A DNA stretch of 6,652 nucleotides from Pontiella sp. (GCA_029935255.1 JAOZKS010000151.1:1-6652), one strand, 5' to 3'; positions 1 to 6,584 are shown, numbered from the stretch's first letter. Numbers and translations are program-made. Notes: generated from the letters alone by a model not told the origin.

Positions 1-1
1 G

Positions 2-169
2 CGCCCCAGTCTGTTGCCGGGGATTTGGCAGATTTTCGCCAATGGGCAGTTGATATGGGATCGCAAGACGGAGCGGGGCCTGCCGGAGTTGAAGGATTTG
101 AAGCGCCGTGTCCGAGATGTGATTGCCCCCGGAAAGGATCTCGGCCATGCCGAGACGGTGGAACCATGA
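2..169 (+). CDS. SelT/SelW/SelH (Rdx) family protein, C-terminal part only
   Basis: Frame 2 is open from the left edge to TGA at 167-169, giving 55 residues; the 5' part lies outside the window. The visible end, with LIWDRK, LPELKDLKRRVRDVIAPG and DLGHAE, matches the conserved C-terminus of bacterial Rdx (SelW-like) proteins, which have a thioredoxin-like fold with an N-terminal CxxC or CxxU redox motif. That motif is not in the window, so I cannot say whether this is a Cys or Sec form. The family is thought to act in thiol redox chemistry, but bacterial members are poorly characterised. The stop overlaps the next start (ATGA, 166-169), which points to translational coupling with the small membrane protein. 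The family call rests on recalled family sequence, not a search. Confidence 0.85.
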   Translation, partial: RPSLLPGIWQIFANGQLIWDRKTERGLPELKDLKRRVRDVIAPGKDLGHAETVEP

Positions 170-444
170 GTTCCACACAAATCACCTGGGTATTACTCGT
201 TTTGTTCATTGCGCTGATCGGACACTACATCACCCAGAAATCGTTGCTGGCGAAGGGCTGGCTGGCAGATGATCCCTCGCCGCAGATCAAGCGGTTAAGC
301 ATCAACGCAGGCATACTCTTCATCATCGCGCTCGCTGCCCTGATGGCCGCCGCCTTTCCATACGGGCTCATTGGCATCCTGCTCTTCATTGAAGCGGCGG
401 TCTGCACGGCCTTTGCCAAAAAACTGCGCAACAAGAAAAATTAG
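166..444 (+). CDS. small three-helix membrane protein, unknown function
   Basis: This is a 92-residue hydrophobic protein of a kind I do not recognise. I see three likely membrane segments, about residues 7-23, 46-65 and 66-84. The last two are separated only by a short FPYG turn. A polar stretch of about 20 residues (GWLADDPSPQIKR) joins helices 1 and 2, and a basic tail (KKLRNKKN) should sit in the cytoplasm. The frame stays open upstream to the window edge, but the upstream translation is compositionally unlike a protein N-terminus and that DNA codes for the SelW-like protein in another frame. I therefore chose the ATG at 166, which overlaps the upstream stop as ATGA. A weak purine-rich GGTGGA at 157-162 lies only 3 bases from the start, so coupling may matter more than its own ribosome binding site. 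Confidence 0.7.
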   Translation: MSSTQITWVLLVLFIALIGHYITQKSLLAKGWLADDPSPQIKRLSINAGILFIIALAALMAAAFPYGLIGILLFIEAAVCTAFAKKLRNKKN

Positions 445-510
445 GGAACTCTCAGGGCTGGAGTATTAATCATCGGTGCGGGAGGGGCCAGCAGCGTGGT
501 CATCCACAAC
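445..510 (+). pseudogene. possible remnant of a saccharopine dehydrogenase-type N-terminus
   Basis: In the frame following the TAG at 442-444, positions 463-510 read VLIIGAGGASSVVIHN. This resembles the first beta strand and dinucleotide-binding loop of saccharopine dehydrogenase/carboxynorspermidine synthase proteins, which typically begin with a VLIIGAGGVGxVVxHKC pattern. No ATG, GTG or TTG precedes it in frame: AGG and GCT stand where the start would be. After position 510 the similarity ends and the frame runs antisense into the dehydrogenase gene. I read it as a decayed or recombined fragment with no functional product. The match is short, so chance similarity to a generic Rossmann motif remains possible. 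Confidence 0.35.
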
Positions 511-532
511 TCCTGCGACTTTGTGGAACCGC
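496..532. repeat. bulged hairpin between convergent genes
   Basis: TCCACAA (503-509) pairs perfectly with TTGTGGA (521-527) around an 11-base loop. The stem continues outward with GGT (498-500) to ACC (528-530) past a two-base CA bulge, then G-C and a T-G wobble. It sits between the membrane protein and the 3' end of the dehydrogenase gene, where a bidirectional terminator or a dispersed palindromic (REP-like) unit would be expected. There is no good T-run next to either arm (only TTTT at 539-542), so a classical intrinsic terminator is not well supported. Confidence 0.45.
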
Positions 533-546
533 CCCGCATTTTGAAG

Positions 547-1917
547 CTATTGCAGGTGGGATTTGAGCCCCTTACCGATGGAGTAGACTTCGAAGCCGAT
601 TTCAAAAAGAGCATCGTGATCCAAGTGGTTGCGGCCATCGAAAACAAAGGCCGGTTTGCTCATGGAATCGTAGATCCGCTGGTAGTCGAGGGTCTTGTAT
701 TCTGGCCACTCGGTCAACAGGGCAATGGCGTGTGCGCCTTTAGCCGCTTTATAGGGGTCCTCTTCAAATTCGATCTGGTCGATCAGTTCCGGCATTTCGA
801 TCTTGGCATTCTCGATGGCCTTGGGGTCGGTCACCACAATCTTGGCCCGCTCGGCGGCCAATTCGCGGCAAACCCGGATGGCGGGGCTTTCGCGGGTGTC
901 GCCGGTGTCGGCCTTGAAGGCGAATCCGAAGACGGCCAGGCGTTTCCCGGCAATCGTGTTAAACATATTGCGGAGCATGTTCTTCACAAAGCGCGTTTCC
1001 TGATATTCGTTCATGAGTACCACTTGGCGCCAATAGTCGGCAGGCACTTGCAGGCCATAGCTTTCGCAAAGATAGACGAGGTTGAGAATATCTTTCTTGA
1101 AGCACGATCCGCCAAAACCAATGCTGGCCTTGAGGAACTTGGCCCCAATCCGACTATCGGTTCCGATGGCGTGGGAAACTTCGTTCACATTGGCTTCGGT
1201 GGCTTCACACAAGGCGGAGATGGCGTTGATGGAACTGACGCGCTGCGCAAGGAAGGCATTGGCCGTGAGTTTGGAAAGCTCGGCGGACCATACGTTGGCA
1301 GTCAGAATGCGTTCACGAGAAATCCACGTGGCGTAAATATCGACCAGCGTCTGTACGGCCTTTTGACCGGATGGAGTTTCGTGCCCGCCAATCAGCACAC
1401 GATCAGGATTTTCCAAGTCGGCAATGGCCGTGCCTTCGGCCAAGAACTCGGGATTCGAGAGGACTTCGAAATGCATCGCGTTTTCGCCACTATGCAAAAC
1501 CCGCTCCATCGCCTCGGCGGTGCGGACGGGCAAGGTGCTCTTTTCGACGATAATCTTGTCGGAGGTGGAAACCTCCTTGATGCGACGGGCGCACAACTCC
1601 CAATACTGGAGGTCGGATGCGTAGCCCGCGCCTTCGCCGAAGGTTTTGGTGGGGGTGTTAACGCTCACAAATACAATATCGGCATCGCGGATCGCCTGAT
1701 CGACATCGATGGAGAAGAAAAGGTTGCGACCGAGAGCTTCTTTAACCACGGCATCGAGGCCGGGCTCGTAGATGGGCAGGGTGTCCGATTTCCATGCGGC
1801 AATCCGCTTTTCGTTAATGTCCACGACCGTCACCTGCACGTCCGGGCATTTTTTGGCAATCATCGCCATGGTGGGTCCGCCGACATATCCGGCGCCAATG
1901 CAGCAAATTTTTATCAT
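547..1917 (-). CDS. ugd: UDP-glucose 6-dehydrogenase
   Basis: This 456-residue cytoplasmic enzyme oxidises UDP-glucose to UDP-glucuronate using two NAD+, supplying precursor for polysaccharides and glycoconjugates. The N-terminal NAD domain begins IGAGYVGGPT (residues 7-16), followed by VVDINEKRI and SVNTPTKT (85-92). By comparison with human UGDH, the catalytic residues are present: Thr128, Glu157 (NPEFLAEG), Lys216 and Asn220 (LSKLTAN), nucleophile Cys272 (GFGGSCFKKD) and Asp276. The C-terminal UDP-binding domain has FGFAFKADTGDTRES (330-344) and FDGRN. It resembles animal UGDH more than short E. coli-type Ugd, but lacks the long animal C-terminal tail. I chose the ATG at 1915-1917 because GGAG (1927-1930) lies 9 bases upstream and IKICCIGAG is the normal family start; an in-frame ATG nine codons upstream would overlap the preceding gene. 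The stop is TAG. It is the last gene of the probable glycosyltransferase operon. Confidence 0.96.
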   Translation of the reverse strand: MIKICCIGAGYVGGPTMAMIAKKCPDVQVTVVDINEKRIAAWKSDTLPIYEPGLDAVVKEALGRNLFFSIDVDQAIRDADIVFVSVNTPTKTFGEGAGYASDLQYWELCARRIKEVSTSDKIIVEKSTLPVRTAEAMERVLHSGENAMHFEVLSNPEFLAEGTAIADLENPDRVLIGGHETPSGQKAVQTLVDIYATWISRERILTANVWSAELSKLTANAFLAQRVSSINAISALCEATEANVNEVSHAIGTDSRIGAKFLKASIGFGGSCFKKDILNLVYLCESYGLQVPADYWRQVVLMNEYQETRFVKNMLRNMFNTIAGKRLAVFGFAFKADTGDTRESPAIRVCRELAAERAKIVVTDPKAIENAKIEMPELIDQIEFEEDPYKAAKGAHAIALLTEWPEYKTLDYQRIYDSMSKPAFVFDGRNHLDHDALFEIGFEVYSIGKGLKSHLQ

Positions 1918-1926
1918 GTTGATGTA

Positions 1927-1930
1927 CTCC
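1927..1930 (-). promoter_or_regulatory. ribosome binding site of ugd
   Basis: GGAG on the minus strand lies 9 bases before the ATG at 1917. It decides between this start and the longer frame that begins at 1944, which would overlap the DUF4404 gene. Confidence 0.7.
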
Positions 1931-1933
1931 AGT

Positions 1934-2185
1934 CTAAATACCAATATTACTCAGCGCCGTCATCACTTGATTCATGAGCGCGGTGATACGGGGGTGTTCC
2001 ACTTCAAATTCATCGGCCTCGCGTTGCAGGGTTTCAGCCAAATCCTGAATGGCTTCAGGCGTATAGCGTTCAATCCCCTCTTTAGCCAGTTCAAGCTTCT
2101 CTTCGAGAAAACCTGTTTCCTTCGGCGTTTTCTCCAGCTCAACTTTCAACTCGCTGATCGACTTCTTAATTTCTTTATGTGGCAT
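1934..2185 (-). CDS. DUF4404 family small helical protein
   Basis: This is an 83-residue charged, Lys/Glu-rich protein with no signal peptide or membrane segment, predicted to be almost all helical with coiled-coil potential (about residues 4-40 and 44-80). The layout matches what I recall of DUF4404: an N-terminal LxxLxxELEKTP-like stretch, a middle LAETLQREADEFEVEHPRI segment (about 49-67), and a conserved ending ALSNIGI. No function is known for the family, and nothing here shows one. The start is well supported: GAGAGG at 2195-2200 lies 9 bases upstream of ATG. Its TAG stop is 16 bases before the ugd start, so the two are very probably co-transcribed. The glycosyltransferase gene ends 90 bases upstream on the same strand. 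Confidence 0.8.
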   Translation of the reverse strand: MPHKEIKKSISELKVELEKTPKETGFLEEKLELAKEGIERYTPEAIQDLAETLQREADEFEVEHPRITALMNQVMTALSNIGI

Positions 2186-2194
2186 ATGGCCCCG

Positions 2195-2200
2195 CCTCTC
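2195..2200 (-). promoter_or_regulatory. ribosome binding site of the DUF4404 gene
   Basis: GAGAGG on the minus strand is 9 bases from the ATG at 2185, a good match to the anti-Shine-Dalgarno sequence and a strong reason to accept this small gene as real. Confidence 0.65.
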
Positions 2201-2275
2201 TTATATTATCGAATAGGGCGCATAATGGTTAAAAACCTCTCCCACCACCAGTTTTTATCGCGTAAAACATACCGC

Positions 2276-3529
2276 TCATCCCTGCGCAAACGATCCTGTA
2301 ACCTGATCATAAATTTCCTCATACCGCCGGGCTATGGTCTCCCAGTTGTAGGAGGCTTCGACCTCCCTGCGCGCCGCCTCGGCAAGCGAGCGCCTTAGGC
2401 CAACATGATCGGCCAACTCCGCCATTCTGCAGGCAAGCTCATGTTCGTCGTCCTTCGCCACCAATAAAATATTTTCCCCATCGGTGGCGAATCCGGGAAT
2501 CCCTCCCACCCGATGGGCCACCACCGGCACGCCGGCGGCCCACGCCTCTAGGATCACAATCCCGAACGGTTCGTGATGGGTCGGCAGCACAAATTGTTCT
2601 GCGGCCTTGTAGGCACTTGGCAGCAAGGGATCGTTGGGCGGAATCCCGTCAATCATCCGGACGCGATCCCCAAGCCCCAGTCGCTCGATTTCCGTCAAGA
2701 CTTGTCTATGGTATTCCGCGACCGTGACGGTGCCGACGAACACGAGGCGATGCTCCGGATGGGTCTTTGAAAAAACAGAAAAAGCGCGAACCAGACCGAG
2801 CTGGTTTTTCTGGTAGTCGATCCGCGAAACGCAAAGCACGATTTTGTCTGACGACTGAAAGCCGTAGGCTTCACGAAAGCGTTGCCCCCTGGCCTCCACA
2901 AACCTTTCCACCCGCACTCCGTTCGGCACATGGAATATATTCTTGAACGGATACCGCTTGGTCATTTCATGATATTCATTTCTACCCACGCAAATAATGG
3001 CATCCGCATCATGGAGCACTCGCCGTGCCCCAAACAAAAATCCAAAGATCTTCCCCCACTCGATCTTCCCACGAAACGGCGCAATCATTTTTTCCGTCTG
3101 ATCCGGAGGAACGGTCAGGTGACCGCCGTGAAGACTGACCACGAGCGGAATCCCCTTCAACTTTGCCGCGGTTCGCGCCATGCCGCCAAGGCGGTGCTGG
3201 ACGTGGGCGTGAATGACGGAAACCTCCTTCTCTCTCATTAGGCCGAAAAAGAGCGGAAGCGAGAGCGGACTTCCTCCCTTGAGCCGCAATTGATCCTTGG
3301 CGGCGGGGGAAAGCCCGAACCACGGCAAAACATACCGGTAGCGTTTCACGGGAACTTCTTCCATGCCTTGGAGCCCTGCACGAGAAAACATAGCGGTGCA
3401 AAAGACCACACTTTTAATCCCGCGATGAACGAGGGCCCGCGAAAGATTAAATACCACACTTTCGGTGCCGCCCCATTTCCCGGGAACGAACCGACGCATC
3501 ACATGGACCACTTTTTTCAACTCCGCCAT
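2276..3529 (-). CDS. GT4-family glycosyltransferase
   Basis: This 417-residue GT-B fold enzyme is predicted to transfer a sugar from a nucleotide donor with retention of configuration. The N-terminal acceptor domain shows the glycine-rich loop GGTESVVFNLSRAL (residues 20-33), VIHAHV (105-110) and SLHGGH (132-137). The C-terminal donor domain has VPNGVRVERF (201-210), VSRIDYQKNQ (234-243) and the E-x7-E motif with Glu320 and Glu328 (HEPFGIVILEAW), then GVPVVAHRVGGIPG (333-346). There is no signal peptide or clear membrane helix, so it should act at the cytoplasmic face on a lipid-linked or soluble acceptor. Donor and acceptor cannot be told from sequence. Placement upstream of DUF4404 and ugd suggests exopolysaccharide or glycoconjugate synthesis, perhaps with glucuronate in the product. 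The ATG at 3529 has only a weak AGG 11 bases upstream; Met11 is an alternative start but would shorten the first strand. Confidence 0.93.
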   Translation of the reverse strand: MAELKKVVHVMRRFVPGKWGGTESVVFNLSRALVHRGIKSVVFCTAMFSRAGLQGMEEVPVKRYRYVLPWFGLSPAAKDQLRLKGGSPLSLPLFFGLMREKEVSVIHAHVQHRLGGMARTAAKLKGIPLVVSLHGGHLTVPPDQTEKMIAPFRGKIEWGKIFGFLFGARRVLHDADAIICVGRNEYHEMTKRYPFKNIFHVPNGVRVERFVEARGQRFREAYGFQSSDKIVLCVSRIDYQKNQLGLVRAFSVFSKTHPEHRLVFVGTVTVAEYHRQVLTEIERLGLGDRVRMIDGIPPNDPLLPSAYKAAEQFVLPTHHEPFGIVILEAWAAGVPVVAHRVGGIPGFATDGENILLVAKDDEHELACRMAELADHVGLRRSLAEAARREVEASYNWETIARRYEEIYDQVTGSFAQG

Positions 3530-3543
3530 AACGTAAACAGCCT

Positions 3544-3572
3544 AGTGGATCGTTCGGAATCATGAAAGTCAA
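3544..3572 (-). promoter_or_regulatory. possible promoter of the glycosyltransferase operon
   Basis: On the minus strand TTGACT (3567-3572) is a strong -35 candidate, followed after 17 bases by TCCACT (3544-3549), a poor -10 with three of six consensus bases. Transcription would start about 8 bases before the ATG, leaving almost no leader. The position is right but the weak -10 keeps confidence low. Confidence 0.28.
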
Positions 3573-3608
3573 AGTTCCTCTGTCGCGCGATTCCAATCCA
3601 TGTTTTTA

Positions 3609-3637
3609 TTTACCCCTTCCAACCGAATCCATATAGT
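3609..3637 (+). promoter_or_regulatory. possible sigma70-type promoter of the hybrid kinase gene
   Basis: TTTACC (3609-3614) and TATAGT (3632-3637) are separated by 17 bases and match the -35 and -10 consensus at four and five positions. The expected start near 3643-3645 leaves a leader of about 11-13 bases. No Shine-Dalgarno sequence is visible before the ATG at 3656, so the transcript may be translated in a near-leaderless way. Confidence 0.4.
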
Positions 3638-3655
3638 GCGCAACCAATCGATTTT

Positions 3656-6133
3656 ATGAAAAATACTATCCATAGATTATTTCCATGCGCCCTTGCGATC
3701 GGGTTCGCCTGCTCCGCGCCGGCCGCACCATTGAGCGAGAAGGAGATCGACTATCTCAACGGGAAGGAGGAGATTATCTTTGTGGCGCAACCCCGCCACG
3801 CCCCCTTCGAATTTGTTCGCAAGAAACACATCAGCGGCATGAACGTTGAACTGGTGCAATGGATGGCGGCCGACATGGGGTTTAGGGTCCGATTCGAAAC
3901 CGCCCCGCTCAGCGAAGCCCTCGAAATGCTCAGGACCGGGGAGGTCGACGCGATCTCCAGCCTGTTTTACTCCAGCACTCGTGATTCCGAGTTCGACTTT
4001 TCACACACACTCAAGTCCGTCCCGATCAGCCTGTTTGTTCGTAGCGACCGAGAGGATATTACAGACATCTTCGACCTGGAAGGCCGCCGGGTCGCCATCA
4101 TGGGGTCCAGCCACGCTCTAGAGCTACTCCAGCAACGCAACATTACCTGTGAAATCAAGTTTACAGCCACCACAGAGGAGTGCCTCGACCTAGTCGCCAC
4201 CGGAACCGTAGATGCCATGATCGGCAACGCACTCGTGACGCAGCACCATATGTACAAGATCGGGAGCAGCGACCTGAAAATCATCGACTCCCCGCTCTTC
4301 ACCGCCCGCCTTTGCATGGCGGTAAAGGAGGGAAACCGCGAGCTGATCGGCATTCTGAATGAAGGCATCTCGCAGGCACAAAAGAGCGGAACACTCTATA
4401 AAATCCAAGGCAAATGGCTCGGCTCGAAATATTCAAAACACAGCCTGCCCCTAAGCCTTTACCTCCTGGTCATCTCCATAACCGCTCTGCTCGTGGCTAC
4501 AATCATTTTCCTGATTCTTTTGTGGAACCGCAAGCTCCATCAAAAAGTTGAAAAAAGAACCCGGCAACACGCCGAGAGCGAAGAACGCCTCCGCCAATTT
4601 TTCGAAAACTCCCCGGATTCCGTGTTCATTCTCGACCGGAAAGGCCAGATCATCGCTTCCAATTCACGGGCCTGCAAATCCGTAAAATTGAAGAAAGCCG
4701 AACTGCTCTCCAAAACGATATACGATTTTGTCCCCTCGGCCTTCCACGCGGATGTGGACAACAACCTGCGCATGTGGTTCTCCGGAGAACTTGACCAATG
4801 CGAAGGGACCCGCATGGCATCCGATGGCTCAATTACCCCGATTGAAATGACCGGTTCCCTGCTCCAGATCGACGAGCGGAAAGTTCTGCAACTCCACTCG
4901 CGCGACATCACATTGCGCAAAGAAGCCGAAGACAAAATCCACGCCGCGCGGGCCATGGCCGAGGACACCAAGGAAATGGCGGAGCAAGCCCGGGAGATCG
5001 CCGAAAATGCCAGCTTGGCCAAGAGCGAATTCCTTGCAAACATGAGCCACGAAATCCGCACCCCGCTCAACGGCATCGTCGGCATGGCGCAACTGCTGGC
5101 CGACACCCCTCTGAGTGACGAACAGAAAAACTGCACGGAGACCATTCTGCAATCCACCAACGGCTTGTTAAAGATCATCAAGCACGTGCTTGATATTTCC
5201 AAAATCGAAGCCGGCCAAATGGATGTCCGGGAATCCATTATCGACCTGCGGGAAATATGCGATACGATTCTTGCCCTCTTTCAACCCCAAGTGGAACAAA
5301 ACCACGTAAAGCTCTCTTGCAACTGCCACGAAAATACCCCCCGCTATCTCATCGGGGATGAGGGGCTGATCGAGCAAGTACTGATCAATCTGATCAACAA
5401 CGCCCTTAAATTCACCCATCACGGATCCGTCACGCTCAATATCGAATGTCATAAAAAAGGGCCGTCAGGGGCCGAACTTTATTTTCAGGTGATCGATACA
5501 GGCATTGGGGTCGATAAGCCGCAACAGGCTTCCATCTTTGAAAAGTTCACACAGGCCGATGGCTCGGCAAAGCGGATGTATGGCGGCACCGGCCTCGGGC
5601 TGGCAATCTGCCGACAACTCGTTGAACTCATGGGAGGGAAGATTAACCTAATTAGTTCCAAAGGACACGGGTCGACCTTCTTTTTCAACCTTACATTGCG
5701 GCAGGCCGATCATCCCGCACCTGCAAAAATACCGGCAGGCAGTCCGGAAAAAACCATTGTGCGCTCGGATGCAAGAATCCTGTTGGTGGAAGACCACAAG
5801 GTAAACCAGAAAGTCGCCATGGCCATTCTTCGCAAAGCAGGCGCTCAGGTTGATGCCGTGGATAATGGCCAGGATGCCATCCAGCAAGTCCGCAAGGAAA
5901 CCTACGATGTCATCCTCATGGATTGCCAGATGCCAGTGATGGATGGGTTCGAAGCCACGGCCCGCATCCGCTCCATGCATGGTGAGATCAGCAAAACACC
6001 CATCATCGCCATCACCGCCCATGCCATGAAGGACGACCGGCAGGAATGCCTTGATGCCGGCATGGACGACTACATCTCCAAACCCGTCAGCCGTAAAGAT
6101 CTCATCGCAATCATCAATAAATATGCAGGCTGA
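3656..6133 (+). CDS. hybrid sensor histidine kinase (SBP_bac_3-TM-PAS-HisKA-HATPase-REC)
   Basis: This 825-residue inner-membrane sensor has a signal peptide at residues 1-23 and then a periplasmic SBP_bac_3 (Venus-flytrap) domain at about 38-256. One membrane helix follows at about 264-290, then a PAS domain at about 308-420 and a heptad linker at 434-454. HisKA carries phospho-acceptor His465 in SHEIRTP. HATPase_c has the N box (NLINNALKF, Asn578 and Asn582), G1 (DTGIG, 614-618), F box (FEKF, 628-631) and G2 (GGTGLGL, 643-649). The C-terminal REC domain has Glu712/Asp713, phospho-acceptor Asp756, Thr787 and Lys809. All residues needed for autophosphorylation and His-to-Asp transfer are present. 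The sensor domain keeps Arg109, aligned to the carboxylate-binding Arg of amino-acid binding proteins such as HisJ. The amine-binding Asp position reads Asn191, so the ligand may not be a standard amino acid. There is no HPt domain and no partner regulator nearby. YcgN follows after one base. Confidence 0.96.
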   Translation: MKNTIHRLFPCALAIGFACSAPAAPLSEKEIDYLNGKEEIIFVAQPRHAPFEFVRKKHISGMNVELVQWMAADMGFRVRFETAPLSEALEMLRTGEVDAISSLFYSSTRDSEFDFSHTLKSVPISLFVRSDREDITDIFDLEGRRVAIMGSSHALELLQQRNITCEIKFTATTEECLDLVATGTVDAMIGNALVTQHHMYKIGSSDLKIIDSPLFTARLCMAVKEGNRELIGILNEGISQAQKSGTLYKIQGKWLGSKYSKHSLPLSLYLLVISITALLVATIIFLILLWNRKLHQKVEKRTRQHAESEERLRQFFENSPDSVFILDRKGQIIASNSRACKSVKLKKAELLSKTIYDFVPSAFHADVDNNLRMWFSGELDQCEGTRMASDGSITPIEMTGSLLQIDERKVLQLHSRDITLRKEAEDKIHAARAMAEDTKEMAEQAREIAENASLAKSEFLANMSHEIRTPLNGIVGMAQLLADTPLSDEQKNCTETILQSTNGLLKIIKHVLDISKIEAGQMDVRESIIDLREICDTILALFQPQVEQNHVKLSCNCHENTPRYLIGDEGLIEQVLINLINNALKFTHHGSVTLNIECHKKGPSGAELYFQVIDTGIGVDKPQQASIFEKFTQADGSAKRMYGGTGLGLAICRQLVELMGGKINLISSKGHGSTFFFNLTLRQADHPAPAKIPAGSPEKTIVRSDARILLVEDHKVNQKVAMAILRKAGAQVDAVDNGQDAIQQVRKETYDVILMDCQMPVMDGFEATARIRSMHGEISKTPIIAITAHAMKDDRQECLDAGMDDYISKPVSRKDLIAIINKYAG

Positions 6134-6134
6134 T

Positions 6135-6569
6135 ATGAACCCCTTCTGGGAAACCAAAGAACTCCGCGAAATGACCCACATCGAGTGGGAATCCCTGTGC
6201 GACGGCTGTGCCAAATGCTGCGTCCACAAACTCGAAGACGAGGATACCGGCGAAGTCCACTACACCTGCGTTGCCTGCCGCATGCTCGATGTGAATACCT
6301 GCCGCTGCACCGACTATCCCAACCGCCACGAAACCGTCCCCGACTGCGCCGTGCTCTCGGCCGACACCCCCGAAAACTTTAAATGGATGCCCGAAACCTG
6401 CGCCTATCGTTTAATGCACGAAAGAAACCCCCTGCCCGACTGGCATCCGCTCCTCTCCGGCAATCCCGCTTCCGTGCACGAACACGGCGCTTCCGCACGA
6501 AAAAAACTCATCCCCGAATTCCTTGCCGACGAGGAAGACCTCGAAAAATATATCGTCTACGAAGCGTAG
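6135..6569 (+). CDS. YcgN/UPF0260 family cysteine-cluster protein
   Basis: This 144-residue soluble protein closely resembles E. coli YcgN: NPFWETKEL, EWESLCDGCAKCC, a VHYTCVACRMLD segment, FKWMPETCAYRL and LPDWHPLLSG are all recognisable. It has ten cysteines (22, 25, 28, 29, 45, 48, 56, 58, 71, 89). The CxxCxxCC motif near the N-terminus defines the proposed zinc- or iron-binding domain of this family. The metal and the biochemical role are not established. I chose the ATG at 6135, one base after the kinase stop, since AGG (6127-6129) is 5 bases upstream and family members start near the PFW motif. An in-frame ATG at 6123 would add four residues and overlap the kinase gene. Expression is probably coupled to the kinase. 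The gene ends with TAG. Confidence 0.93.
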   Translation: MNPFWETKELREMTHIEWESLCDGCAKCCVHKLEDEDTGEVHYTCVACRMLDVNTCRCTDYPNRHETVPDCAVLSADTPENFKWMPETCAYRLMHERNPLPDWHPLLSGNPASVHEHGASARKKLIPEFLADEEDLEKYIVYEA

Positions 6570-6584
6570 AGTTCGTCCAGCTGG

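Noticed and set aside
25..165. N-terminal extension of the small membrane protein to position 25
   Set aside because: The extension is Gly/Cys/Arg-rich and unlike a leader, and this DNA encodes the conserved end of the SelW-like protein in another frame.
496..1977. Long 493-codon open frame on the + strand opposite ugd
   Set aside because: It is antisense to a UDP-glucose dehydrogenase with all catalytic residues, and beyond 510 its translation resembles no family; it is an open shadow frame.
2205..2232. Internal promoter before the DUF4404 gene (TTAACC, 16-base gap, GATAAT on the minus strand)
   Set aside because: The -10 is good, but the predicted start would fall inside the Shine-Dalgarno sequence at 2195-2200, so it would not give a normally translated message.
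3562..3636. 24-codon + strand frame between the divergent genes
   Set aside because: There is no good ribosome binding site, no recognisable sequence, and it overlaps both promoter candidates.
3656..3712. Possible lipoprotein signal in the kinase (Cys19)
   Set aside because: The residues before Cys19 are GFA, not a normal lipobox, and the protein has its own membrane helix; an ordinary signal peptide fits better.
4540..5238. 232-codon minus-strand frame inside the kinase gene
   Set aside because: Its translation is Ser/Arg-rich low-complexity sequence and it lies opposite the well-conserved PAS and HisKA region.
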